NCBI RefSeq assembly: GCF_000379625.1
Contig: NZ_KB903246.1
Location: forward strand, 1-64,000
Direction of reading: 5' to 3'
Origin: Actinomycetospora chiangmaiensis DSM 45062
GTDB lineage: Bacteria > Actinomycetota > Actinomycetes > Mycobacteriales > Pseudonocardiaceae
DNA: 64,000 bases
In this document: positions 27,484 through 35,161 of the stretch, one piece after another
How the letters are laid out: each line of letters begins with the position of its first letter
Position numbering within the stretch: the stretch's first letter is position 1
Made by a program: the position numbers and the translations under genes
The notes under the pieces: model-generated
What the model saw: only the letters and a program-made list of their open reading frames with translations
Databases searched by the model: none
Told to the model about the DNA's origin: nothing

Positions 27484-27496
27484 CCTCGTCCCACCT

Positions 27497-27547
27497 GCGT
27501 GAGGGGAACCCTCGGGCGCTCTCGTGGCCCGAGGGTTCCCCTCACGC
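27497..27547. terminator. Bidirectional terminator between ABC1 kinase gene and whiB7
   Basis: A perfect 21-bp stem with a 9-nt loop (GCTCTCGTG) lies 14 bp after the kinase stop and 18 bp after the whiB7 stop, between two convergent genes. It can serve both. Confidence 0.9.
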
Positions 27548-27564
27548 GGGACGGGGCCGGGGCG

Positions 27565-27882
27565 TCACGCCACACCGGCCGCCGCCCGGGCGGCCGCGAT
27601 CTCGGCGTCGCGCGCCAGGTCGGCCTTCGACGGCCGACCCCGCGGACGCTTCCGCGCGATCACGGCACCACGGTCGAGGATCTCGCCGCCCCATACCCCG
27701 GCGAACTCGCGGCGCTCGAGGGCGCCGGCGAGGCAGGCGCGCCGGATCGGGCAGGCGGCGCAGAGCACCTTGGCCTGCTCGAGCTCGGACGGGCTCTCGG
27801 AGAACCACAGGTCGTCGGGCTCCGTGCGGCACGGCAGGGAGACCGACACGGGTTGGTCGAGGGCGGCGGGCACGGAGAACAT
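27565..27882 (-). CDS. whiB7: WhiB-family transcription factor WhiB7
   Basis: A 105-aa redox-sensitive Fe-S regulator that, in mycobacteria and streptomycetes, turns on intrinsic antibiotic-resistance genes with the housekeeping sigma factor. The four cluster cysteines are present (one in LPC, three in CAACPIRRAC). The beta-turn is GVWGGEILDRG, and the C-terminal AT-hook reads KRPRGRPSK, diagnostic of WhiB7. The ATG at 27880-27882 is chosen for its GGAGG site 8 nt upstream and because the Cys spacing from the start then resembles the M. tuberculosis protein; a GTG at 27921 is the longer alternative. The leader contains a uORF and a hairpin. Confidence 0.93.
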   Translation of the reverse strand: MFSVPAALDQPVSVSLPCRTEPDDLWFSESPSELEQAKVLCAACPIRRACLAGALERREFAGVWGGEILDRGAVIARKRPRGRPSKADLARDAEIAAARAAAGVA

Positions 27883-27957
27883 GGGTCGGACCTCCAACGG
27901 CGGGTGTCTCGGGGTGGTCACCCGGACCGCGGAGCCGTCGTCGGAGTGGGACGACGA

Positions 27958-27987
27958 AGGCCGCGAACCGGAGTGGGTCCGCGGCCT
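27958..27987 (-). terminator. Putative attenuator hairpin in whiB7 leader
   Basis: A 12-bp stem with one G-U pair (AGGCCGCGGACC against GGTTCGCGGCCT) and loop CACTCC on the minus strand, followed by TCGTCGTCC. It starts 16 nt after the leader frame stop and ends about 75 nt before the whiB7 ATG. Its ACGACGAAGG flank matches other terminators here, so it should end transcription unless an alternative fold forms. Confidence 0.7.
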
Positions 27988-28003
27988 GGGAGAGCGTGGT
28001 CGG

Positions 28004-28276
28004 TCAGTCCTGGGGCTGACCGCCGCTCGGGCGCGGACTCTGCGGGGCGAGATCGACGTGACGCTGCGGGTCGGGCGAACCGGCCGGGCGGGAGCCGGGG
28101 AGACCCGACATCGGGATCCCTCCCGTGGTCACCGGACCCGACGGCACGGCCGCGAACGCGCGGGTGCGCACCAGCTGCGCCCCGACCGCGACGCGGTCCC
28201 ACCGGCAGACGTGTGCCGTCGCTCGCTGCGCGAGGACGGCGCCGGAGACGGGTGTGCCCGTGGACAGGAGCTTCAT
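28004..28276 (-). CDS. Possible leader peptide frame upstream of whiB7
   Basis: A 90-codon frame starting MKLLSTGTPVSGAVLAQR and ending PSGGQPQD, with stop at 28004-28006. It has no recognisable domain. A purine-rich AGGGGGG lies about 12 nt upstream of the ATG; an in-frame GTG at 28288 is possible. Its position just before the hairpin, not its sequence, suggests a regulatory uORF. In mycobacteria and streptomycetes whiB7 uORFs sense translation stress. The real uORF could be shorter than this frame. Confidence 0.45.
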   Translation of the reverse strand: MKLLSTGTPVSGAVLAQRATAHVCRWDRVAVGAQLVRTRAFAAVPSGPVTTGGIPMSGLPGSRPAGSPDPQRHVDLAPQSPRPSGGQPQD

Positions 28277-28332
28277 CGCGGTGCACACCCCCCTCGTCTC
28301 GCCCCGGCACCTGCTGCGCCGGAGTGGTTTCG

Positions 28333-28362
28333 AACCTAGGGGCCCTCCTGCGGGGCCCGCAA
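28333..28362 (-). promoter_or_regulatory. Putative whiB7 promoter
   Basis: TTGCGG (complement 28357-28362) and TAGGTT (complement 28333-28338) are separated by 18 bp. A short A/T run (TAATT) lies just upstream of the -35, reminiscent of the A/T-rich element of WhiB7-activated promoters. The expected start site is about 28326, leaving a leader of ~445 nt. Confidence 0.5.
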
Positions 28363-28393
28363 CGGAATTACCCGGAGATCCGTCCCCGGAATG

Positions 28394-30511
28394 TCAGCCG
28401 GCGTGGTCGCGCACCATCGTGAGCACGTCCTCGCCGTAGCGCTCGAGCTTCGAGGCGCCGATCCCGGGGATCGTGACCAGGCCCTTCGTGTCCTGCGGGC
28501 GCTGTTCGGCCAGGGCCACCAGCGTCGCGTCGGTGAACACGACGTAGGCCGGCACGGAGCGCTGCTTGGCCTCGTTCGACCGCCACGTACGCAACGCGTC
28601 GAGCAGCTCGACGTCGACGTCGGACGGGTGCTCGGTGCAGCGCCCGATCTTCTGCGCCGCCGCGTCGCCGAGGGCCTTCCCGCAGATCCGGCACGCGGCG
28701 CGCGCCACCTTGGCCTTCGGGCCGCCGTCGACCCCGGTGCCGGGCTTGCGGGCGGCGGGGTGGTTCTCGGGCACCAGCCCGTAGAGGAAACGGCTGCGGC
28801 GCCGGGACCGCCGCCCGCCCGACTGCCGGGCGAGCGCCCAGGAGATCCGCAGGTGGACCCGGGCCCGGGTGACACCGACGTAGAGCAGGCGCCGCTCCTC
28901 CTCCACCGCCTCGTCGTCGCCGTCGGCGTGCTGGATCGGCAGCGTGCCGTCGACGAGCCCGACGAGGAACACCGCGTCCCACTCCAGGCCCTTGGCGGCG
29001 TGCAGCGACGCGAGCGTGACGCCCTGCACCGTCGGCGGGTGCTGGGCCTGCATCCGCGTCGACAGCTCGGCGAGGAACCCGCCGAACGTGGCCTCCGGGA
29101 GCGCCTCGACGAGGTCGCTCGCGAGTTCCGCGAGCGCGCGCAGCGACTCCCAGCGCTGGCGCTGCGCGCCGTCGGACGCGCTGCCCGCCGGCGGGGTGTC
29201 GGTGAGGCCCTGCTCGCCCAGCGCCGCCCGCACGGTGGTGACGACGTCGGCGCCGACGACCGCGTCGGGCCCGCCCTCGAGCCGGCCGCCGAGGGTCCGC
29301 AGCGCCGCGATCGCGTTCTTCACCTCGGTGCGCTGGAAGAACCGCTCCCCGCCGCGGACCTGGTAGGCGATCCCGAGGTCGGAGAGCGCCTGCTCGTAGA
29401 CCTCGGACTGCGCGTTGATCCGGAACAGCACCGCGATCTCGGCGGCGGGCACCCCGTCGTCGATGAGTTCCCGGATCTGCTCCGCGACCGCGACCGCCTC
29501 GGCGGGCTCGTCGTCGTGCTCGGCGAAGTCCGGCGCCGGCCCGGGCGGCCGCTGGCCCTCCAGGCGCAGTCGGCTGCCCGCCGCACGGCCCCGCGCGGCG
29601 CCGATGACGGTGTTGGCGGCCGCGACCACCTGGGGGGTGGACCGGTAGTCGCGCACCAGCCGGACCACCTCGGCGTCGGGATGACGGCGGGGGAAGTCCA
29701 GCAGGTAGGACGGGCTCGCCCCGGCGAACGAGTAGATGGTCTGGTTGGCGTCGCCGACGACCGTCAGGTCGTCGCGGCCGCCGAGCCAGGCGTCGAGCAG
29801 TCGGTGCTGGAGCGGCGTGACGTCCTGGAACTCGTCGACGACGAAACAGCGGTACCGCTCGCGGAACTCGTCCGCGACCTCGGCGGTCTCCTCCAGCGCG
29901 CCCGCCGTGTGGATCAGCAGGTCCTCGAAGTCGAGCTGTTCCGCGCGGTTCTTGAGCTGCTCGTAGCCCGCGTAGACCGCGGCGACCTGCTCCGCGGGGG
30001 CGGGGGTGTCGCGCTGGGCCGACGCGACGGCCTCGACGTAGCGGTCCGGCGCCACGAGGCACGCCTTCGACCACTCGATCTCGCTCGCGAGGTCGCGCAG
30101 CGACTCCCGGTTGGTGGCCGCCCCGGCCCGCTGGGCGGCCTGGCCCACGAAGCGCACCTTGTTCTCCACGAGCGGCCACACCTCGCCGCCGACCGCGCGG
30201 GGCCAGAAGTAGCGCAGCTGGCGCAGCGCCGCGGCGTGGAACGTCCGGGCCTGCACCCCGCCGACGCCGAGGTCCCGCAGCCGGGTGCGCATCTCCCCCG
30301 CCGCCCGGGCGGTGAAGGTGACCGCGAGGACCTGGCCGGGCCGGACCTGCTCGGTGCGCGCGAGGTGGGCGATCCGGCGGGTGATCGTGCGGGTCTTGCC
30401 CGTCCCGGCCCCGGCGAGCACGCAGACCGGACCGCGCGGGGCCACGACCGCCGCCCGCTGCTCGGGGTCCAGTCCGTCGGTCGCACTCCGGTCCACCGCC
30501 ACGCCCGTCAT
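28394..30511 (-). CDS. uvrD2: ATP-dependent DNA helicase UvrD2
   Basis: A 705-aa superfamily 1A helicase of the actinobacterial UvrD2 type, a 3'-5' DNA motor in repair. Helicase motifs: AGAGTGKTRT (I), AVTFTARAAGEM (Ia), VVDEFQDVTPLQ (II), VGDANQTIYSFAGA (III), ASLHAAKGLEWDAVFL (V), EERRLLYVGVTRAR (VI). After ~residue 590 come a cysteine cluster (CRICGKAL...GRCTEH) in place of the usual tetracysteine, and a C-terminal HRDC domain (LLDALRTWRSNEAKQRSVPAYVVF). ATG 30509-30511 is used; GTG 30532 is an alternative. Encoded next to whiB7 as in mycobacteria. Confidence 0.94.
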   Translation of the reverse strand: MTGVAVDRSATDGLDPEQRAAVVAPRGPVCVLAGAGTGKTRTITRRIAHLARTEQVRPGQVLAVTFTARAAGEMRTRLRDLGVGGVQARTFHAAALRQLRYFWPRAVGGEVWPLVENKVRFVGQAAQRAGAATNRESLRDLASEIEWSKACLVAPDRYVEAVASAQRDTPAPAEQVAAVYAGYEQLKNRAEQLDFEDLLIHTAGALEETAEVADEFRERYRCFVVDEFQDVTPLQHRLLDAWLGGRDDLTVVGDANQTIYSFAGASPSYLLDFPRRHPDAEVVRLVRDYRSTPQVVAAANTVIGAARGRAAGSRLRLEGQRPPGPAPDFAEHDDEPAEAVAVAEQIRELIDDGVPAAEIAVLFRINAQSEVYEQALSDLGIAYQVRGGERFFQRTEVKNAIAALRTLGGRLEGGPDAVVGADVVTTVRAALGEQGLTDTPPAGSASDGAQRQRWESLRALAELASDLVEALPEATFGGFLAELSTRMQAQHPPTVQGVTLASLHAAKGLEWDAVFLVGLVDGTLPIQHADGDDEAVEEERRLLYVGVTRARVHLRISWALARQSGGRRSRRRSRFLYGLVPENHPAARKPGTGVDGGPKAKVARAACRICGKALGDAAAQKIGRCTEHPSDVDVELLDALRTWRSNEAKQRSVPAYVVFTDATLVALAEQRPQDTKGLVTIPGIGASKLERYGEDVLTMVRDHAG

Positions 30512-30576
30512 CGTCTCAAGCGGGTCCGACACCGTGGGGCCCGACCGGCCCCTCCGGTGGCAGGAAGTCCGCTCCG

Positions 30577-31287
30577 TCAGCGGGCCCGTCGTCGGAACTG
30601 CCCCGGGGTCTCCCCCGCGAGCCGGGCGAACTGGCGGGTGAACGCGGGCTGGTCGTAGAAGCCGCAGGCCAGCGCCACCTCCGCGAGCGGGAGGTCGCCA
30701 CCGGTGAGCAGCGAGCGGGCGCGGTCGATCCGTGCCCGGAGGACGAACTGGGTCGGCGCGAGCCCGAAGACCGCCCGCATGCGCCGTTCCAGGGCCGAGG
30801 TCGACATCCCCGCCGTCGACGCCATCTCCTCGAGCCGCGGCGGGTCCTCGACCCGGTCCGCCACGAGGTCGACGACCCGGGCGAGCGCCGGCATCGCAGG
30901 GTCGGTCTCGTCGGCGGACCGGAGATCCTCGGACACGCTGACGACGCCGACCACCGCGCCGCTCGCGAGGACCGGCACCTTCGTCGTGACGTACCAGCCG
31001 GGCACCCCGCCCTCGCGGCGGATCAGCTCCAGCTCGTGGCGCAGCGTGCGGCCCTCGGCCAGCACGCGCGCGTCCTGCTCCTCGTACCGCTCGGCGAGCG
31101 CCGGGACGAACAGCTCCCCCGCCCGGCGGCCCACGACGCCGGCCCGGTCCCGCTGGTTGGTGCGCCGGACGAAGGCGTCGTTGACCGCGGTGTAGCGCCC
31201 CTGCGCGTCCTTCGCGCAGAACATCACGCCGGTGAGCTCGGCGAACAGCGCGAGGAGGGCGTCGGCGGGCAGGTCCACGCTGTCCAT
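30577..31287 (-). CDS. PAS-AraC family transcriptional regulator
   Basis: A 236-aa regulator with an N-terminal PAS sensor domain (residues ~8-125: GVMFCAKDAQGRYTAVNDAFVRRT, VVGRRAGELF, VPVLASGAVVGVVSVSEDL) and a C-terminal AraC DNA-binding domain with two helix-turn-helix units, the second PLAEVALACGFYDQPAFTRQFARLAGETPGQFRR. The PAS ligand is unknown. It is divergent from putA with 78 bp between starts, so regulation of proline catabolism, or of itself, is a reasonable inference. Confidence 0.88.
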   Translation of the reverse strand: MDSVDLPADALLALFAELTGVMFCAKDAQGRYTAVNDAFVRRTNQRDRAGVVGRRAGELFVPALAERYEEQDARVLAEGRTLRHELELIRREGGVPGWYVTTKVPVLASGAVVGVVSVSEDLRSADETDPAMPALARVVDLVADRVEDPPRLEEMASTAGMSTSALERRMRAVFGLAPTQFVLRARIDRARSLLTGGDLPLAEVALACGFYDQPAFTRQFARLAGETPGQFRRRAR

Positions 31288-31365
31288 CCTCGTTGGCGGG
31301 TCCCGACGGCGGGGGCGCCGGATTCGGACAAGAGGAGTGTCGGACCCCGGGTGCACAGTGAGGAC

Positions 31366-34300
31366 ATGAGCGAGCAGGTGGTGGGAGACGGAGCGCAGCG
31401 GAGCTCGGCCCCTGTGGTGGTGGGGGGTCTCGACGAGGCGCTGGTCGGGCGGGCGGTGGCGCGGGCGGACCGGTGGGCCGACGCGAGCGACGACGCCGGG
31501 CACGACGCGGCGACCCGGCGGCTCGCCTCCCTGGTGCACGATCCCGCGGGCGTCGACTTCGCGATGCACTTCGTCGACCGGGTCGCCCGCCCGGAGGACG
31601 ACGCGGTGGCCGCTCGGGAGCTGGCCCGCATCGCCGGTCGCGGCGCCACCCTGCCGGGGTTCGCCACGGCCCTCGACCGTCTCATGCTGCGGTCCGGTGC
31701 GGCACTCGCCCCGCGGCTGCCGCGGCTGGTCGTCCCGCTCGCGCGCCGCCGGCTGCAGCAGCTGGTCGGTCACCTCGTCGTCGACGCGTCCGGCCGCGCG
31801 CTGGGCCGTCGCCTCGCCGCCGCCCGCAAGGACGGCTTCCGGCTCAACCTCAACCTGCTGGGCGAGGCGGTGCTGGGCGAGGACGAGGCCGACCGGCGGC
31901 TCGCGCGCACCCTCGAGCTCATCCGTCGGGACGACGTCGACTACGTCTCGGTCAAGGCGTCGTCGGTCGCGAGCCAGCTCGTGCCGTGGGACCTCGAGGG
32001 CAGCCGTGACCGGCTGGTCCGCCGGCTCACGCCGCTGTTCGTCGCGGCACGGGACCACGGGGTCTTCGTGAACCTCGACATGGAGGAGTACAAGGACCTC
32101 GACCTCACGGTCGCGCTGTTCACGGCGCTCCTCGACCAGGAACTGCTGCGGGGCTACTCCGCGGGGATCGTCCTGCAGGCCTACCTGCCGGACTCAGTGG
32201 CGGCGCTGGAGCACCTCGCCGCCTTCGCCCGACGACGGGTCGACGCGGGCGGCGCGCCGGTCAAGGTCCGGCTGGTCAAGGGCGCGAACCTCGCGATGGA
32301 GCGGGTCGACGCCGCCCTGCACGACTGGCCGCAGGCGCCGTACGCGACGAAGGCCGAGGTCGACGCCAACTACGTCCGGCTCCTCGACCACGCGCTGCGC
32401 CCGGAACGAGCCGACGCCCTGCGCATCGGGGTGGCGAGCCACCACCTGCACCACGTGGCCCTGGCGGTGGAGCTGGCGGGTGCCCGCGGGGTCTCCGCGC
32501 AGATGGACGTCGAGATGCTGCAGGGCATGGCGCCGGCCCAGGCACGGGCGGTGGCCGCCGACCTGCCGGACTCGGGCCTCGTGCTCTACACCCCGGTGGT
32601 GCACGCCGAGGACTTCGACGCCGCCGTGAGCTACCTGGTGCGGCGCCTGGAGGAGAACGCCGGGCAGGAGAACTACCTGTACGCGATGTTCTCGGAACAG
32701 GGTCCGGGGTCCTACCTCGACCGGTTCCGCGCCTCGGTGGCCGACCGCGACCACATCGCCGCCACGCCGCGTCGGACGCAGGACCGGTCGACCGAGGTGG
32801 TCGGCCCGTTCCCGGCGCGGTTCCGCAACGAGCCCGACACCGACCCCTCGCTCGGAGCGAACCGGGACTGGGCGCGGCGCGCCGTGGCGGCCGCACCCGC
32901 CGTCGTGGCCGCGCCCGAGCTGACCGAGCCGGCCGCGGTCGACGCCGTGGTGGACCGGGCGGCGTCGTCGACGTGGGGCACGGTGGCGCCGGCGGAGCGG
33001 GCGCGGCTGCTGCGGGAGGGCGCCCGCGCGCTGGCCGCGGCGCGCACCGACCTGCTGACGACGATGGTGCACGAGGCGGGCAAGACCGTCGCGGAGGCCG
33101 ACCCCGAAATCTCGGAAGCCGTCGACTTCGCGGCCTACTACGCCGACCGGGCGGAGGAGCTCGACCCGGCACGGTTCACGCCGGACCGGGTCGTCGTCGT
33201 GACGCCGCCGTGGAACTTCCCCGTCGCGATCCCGCTGGGCGGCTGCCTCGCGGCACTGGCGGCGGGGGCGGCCGTCGTCATCAAGCCCGCGCCGCAGGTC
33301 CGGGCCTGCGCGGAGGTCGGTGTCGCGGCCCTGCACGCCGCCGGGATCCCCGCGGACGCCCTGCAACTCGTCCACACCGACGAGGGCGACGCGGGCCGGC
33401 GGCTCGTGACGCACCCCGCGGTGGACCGGGTCGTGCTCACGGGCGCGAGCGAGACCGCCGCCCTGTTCCGCTCGTGGCGGCCCGAGCTCGCCGTCGTCGC
33501 GGAGACCAGCGGCAAGAACGCGCTCGTCATCACCCCGGGCGCCGACCCCGACCTCGCGGTCGCCGACCTCGTCCGGTCCGCGTTCGGGCACGCCGGCCAG
33601 AAGTGCTCGGCGGCGTCGCTCGCCATCCTGGTGGGGCCGGTGGGTGACCCGCGCTCGAAGGTCGGCCGCCGGTTCCGTCGCCAGCTGGTCGACGCCGTGC
33701 GGACGCTGCGGGTCGGCCCGGGCACGGACCTGTCGAGCACGATGGGCCCGCTCGTGGGCGACCTGTCGCCGAAGCTGGAGCGGGCGCTCACCACGCTCGA
33801 GGACGGCGAGACGTGGCTGGTGGAGCCCCGCCGGGTGGGTGACGCGCAGTGGACTCCAGGAGTGCGTGAGGGCGTGGCGCCCGGCTCGTGGTTCCACCGC
33901 ACCGAGTGCTTCGGCCCGGTCCTCGGACTGATGGCGGCCGGGTCGCTGGACGAGGCGATCGCGTGGCAGAACGCGACCGGGTTCGGGCTCACCGGCGGGC
34001 TGCACTCGCTCGACCGGGACGAGATCGGGCACTGGATGGAGCGGGTCGAGGTCGGGAACGCCTACGTCAACCGGCACATCACGGGGGCGATCGTGCAGCG
34101 TCAGTCGTTCGGGGGCTGGAAGGGCTCGGTGGTGGGGCCGGGCGCCAAGCCGGGCGGACCCAACTACGTGGCCCAGTTCGGCACCTGGACCGACACGGCC
34201 GCGCCGGAGGCCGCACCGATCGGGCGCGAGGCGTCGGAGCTGCTCGCCGCGGTGGCGTCGTCGGTGCCGGCCGCGGACCTGACGTGGCTGCGCGCGGCGG

Positions 34301-34701
34301 CGGGGTCGGACGCGTTCTGGTGGCGCGAGGAGTTCGACGTGGAGCACGACCCCACCGGCATTGCCGCGGAGGCCAACGTGTTCCGCTACCGGCCGCTGCC
34401 GGGGCTGCGGGTCGTGGTCGGCGAGGGCGCCACGGACCGGGAGGTCGTGCGGCTGCGGCTGGCCGGGGCGTGTGCCGGGGTGCCGGTCGCCGACGTGACC
34501 CCCGAGGTCGTCCCGGAGCCGGGCGAGCGGCTGCGCGTGGTCGGATCGGCGACGGAGGCGCTGCGCCGGCGGGCGGGCGAGGTCGGGGCGACGCTGGTGG
34601 AGGGCCCGGTGCTCGCCGACGGTCGCCGCGAGCTGCTCACCGTGCTGCGTGAGCAGGCCGTGAGTGTGACCCGTCACCGCTTCGGACACGTGGAAGCCTG
34701 A
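31366..34701 (+). CDS. putA: Bifunctional proline dehydrogenase / L-glutamate gamma-semialdehyde dehydrogenase
   Basis: A 1111-aa fusion that oxidises proline to P5C (FAD-dependent) and then to glutamate (NAD-dependent). The proline dehydrogenase barrel covers about residues 60-480 (NLNLLGEAVLGEDEA, VSVKASSV, VFVNLDMEEYKDL, VRLVKGANLAMERVDA, RRLEENAGQENYL). The aldehyde dehydrogenase covers about 500-1000 with VVTPPWNFPVAIP, catalytic Glu in AETSGKNAL and Cys in GHAGQKCSAAS. The last ~100 residues are a further domain. No N-terminal ribbon-helix-helix DNA-binding domain, so it is not self-repressing like the E. coli protein. ATG at 31366 with AGG nearby. A GC-rich repeat sits inside codons 6-14. 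Confidence 0.95.
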   Translation: MSEQVVGDGAQRSSAPVVVGGLDEALVGRAVARADRWADASDDAGHDAATRRLASLVHDPAGVDFAMHFVDRVARPEDDAVAARELARIAGRGATLPGFATALDRLMLRSGAALAPRLPRLVVPLARRRLQQLVGHLVVDASGRALGRRLAAARKDGFRLNLNLLGEAVLGEDEADRRLARTLELIRRDDVDYVSVKASSVASQLVPWDLEGSRDRLVRRLTPLFVAARDHGVFVNLDMEEYKDLDLTVALFTALLDQELLRGYSAGIVLQAYLPDSVAALEHLAAFARRRVDAGGAPVKVRLVKGANLAMERVDAALHDWPQAPYATKAEVDANYVRLLDHALRPERADALRIGVASHHLHHVALAVELAGARGVSAQMDVEMLQGMAPAQARAVAADLPDSGLVLYTPVVHAEDFDAAVSYLVRRLEENAGQENYLYAMFSEQGPGSYLDRFRASVADRDHIAATPRRTQDRSTEVVGPFPARFRNEPDTDPSLGANRDWARRAVAAAPAVVAAPELTEPAAVDAVVDRAASSTWGTVAPAERARLLREGARALAAARTDLLTTMVHEAGKTVAEADPEISEAVDFAAYYADRAEELDPARFTPDRVVVVTPPWNFPVAIPLGGCLAALAAGAAVVIKPAPQVRACAEVGVAALHAAGIPADALQLVHTDEGDAGRRLVTHPAVDRVVLTGASETAALFRSWRPELAVVAETSGKNALVITPGADPDLAVADLVRSAFGHAGQKCSAASLAILVGPVGDPRSKVGRRFRRQLVDAVRTLRVGPGTDLSSTMGPLVGDLSPKLERALTTLEDGETWLVEPRRVGDAQWTPGVREGVAPGSWFHRTECFGPVLGLMAAGSLDEAIAWQNATGFGLTGGLHSLDRDEIGHWMERVEVGNAYVNRHITGAIVQRQSFGGWKGSVVGPGAKPGGPNYVAQFGTWTDTAAPEAAPIGREASELLAAVASSVPAADLTWLRAAAGSDAFWWREEFDVEHDPTGIAAEANVFRYRPLPGLRVVVGEGATDREVVRLRLAGACAGVPVADVTPEVVPEPGERLRVVGSATEALRRRAGEVGATLVEGPVLADGRRELLTVLREQAVSVTRHRFGHVEA
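31383..31408 (+). repeat. Dispersed GC-rich repeat, copy 2
   Basis: Starts GGGAGACGGAGCG and ends CGGAGCTCGG; inside the first codons of putA, where it encodes GDGAQRSS. Compare copies at 7471, 37591 and 44548. Confidence 0.55.
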
Positions 34702-34726
34702 CGCGCTCCCGTGCGTTGTGCCCCAC

Positions 34727-34987
34727 ATGGCGCAGATGACGATGTACACGACCAGCTGGTGCGGCTTCTGCCGGCGGCTGAAGAGCCAGCTGGACCGCGA
34801 GGGGATCGGCTACTCCGAGGTCGACATCGAGCGCACGCCCGACGCCGCGGAGATCGTCACCCGGATCAACGGCGGGAACCGCACGGTACCGACGGTCGTC
34901 TACCCCGACGGCACGGCCGCGACCAACCCGAGCTTCGGCGAGGTGAAGACCGCCCTCGCGAAGGCGGAGGCCGCCTCGGGCGCCTGA
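34727..34987 (+). CDS. mrx1: Mycoredoxin 1
   Basis: An 86-aa glutaredoxin-like protein that reduces mycothiol mixed disulfides in actinobacteria. The active site is C-G-F-C in MYTTSWCGFCRRL, followed by EVDIERTPDAAEIV and the NGGNRTVPT region with the cis-proline, closely resembling M. tuberculosis Mrx1. Start ATG at 34727 (MAQMTMYT); an ATG 9 bases downstream is also possible. It lies 25 bp after putA and converges on nudC across a strong hairpin. Confidence 0.93.
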   Translation: MAQMTMYTTSWCGFCRRLKSQLDREGIGYSEVDIERTPDAAEIVTRINGGNRTVPTVVYPDGTAATNPSFGEVKTALAKAEAASGA

Positions 34988-35003
34988 GTCCGTCGGCCCA
35001 TGC

Positions 35004-35056
35004 TGAGCGAAGGGCCCCTCCGGTCGATCTACTCGACCGGAGGGGCCCTTCGCTCA
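35004..35056. terminator. Bidirectional terminator between mrx1 and nudC
   Basis: A perfect 24-bp stem (35004-35027 with 35033-35056) around TCTAC, the longest perfect hairpin noticed in the window, between convergent genes. The GAAGGGCC block is shared with the tRNA terminators. Confidence 0.92.
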
Positions 35057-35161
35057 TTCCGGGGTCGGCCGACGGCGCGCCGACGATGTGGCGTTCCTGC
35101 CACTGGATGACAGCGGTTCAAAGGAGCACGCCGATAGGGCTTCGCTGTCACGAGGAGGGGA

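Larger units (their letters stand above)
27883..28332 (-). promoter_or_regulatory. Long whiB7 5' leader
   Basis: About 450 nt without a conventional gene separate whiB7 from the uvrD2 stop. On the minus strand it holds, in order, a promoter-like pair, a 90-codon leader frame and a strong hairpin before the whiB7 ribosome site. This order matches ribosome-mediated attenuation described for whiB7/wblC leaders, where translation stalled by antibiotics prevents the terminator from forming. Confidence 0.65.
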
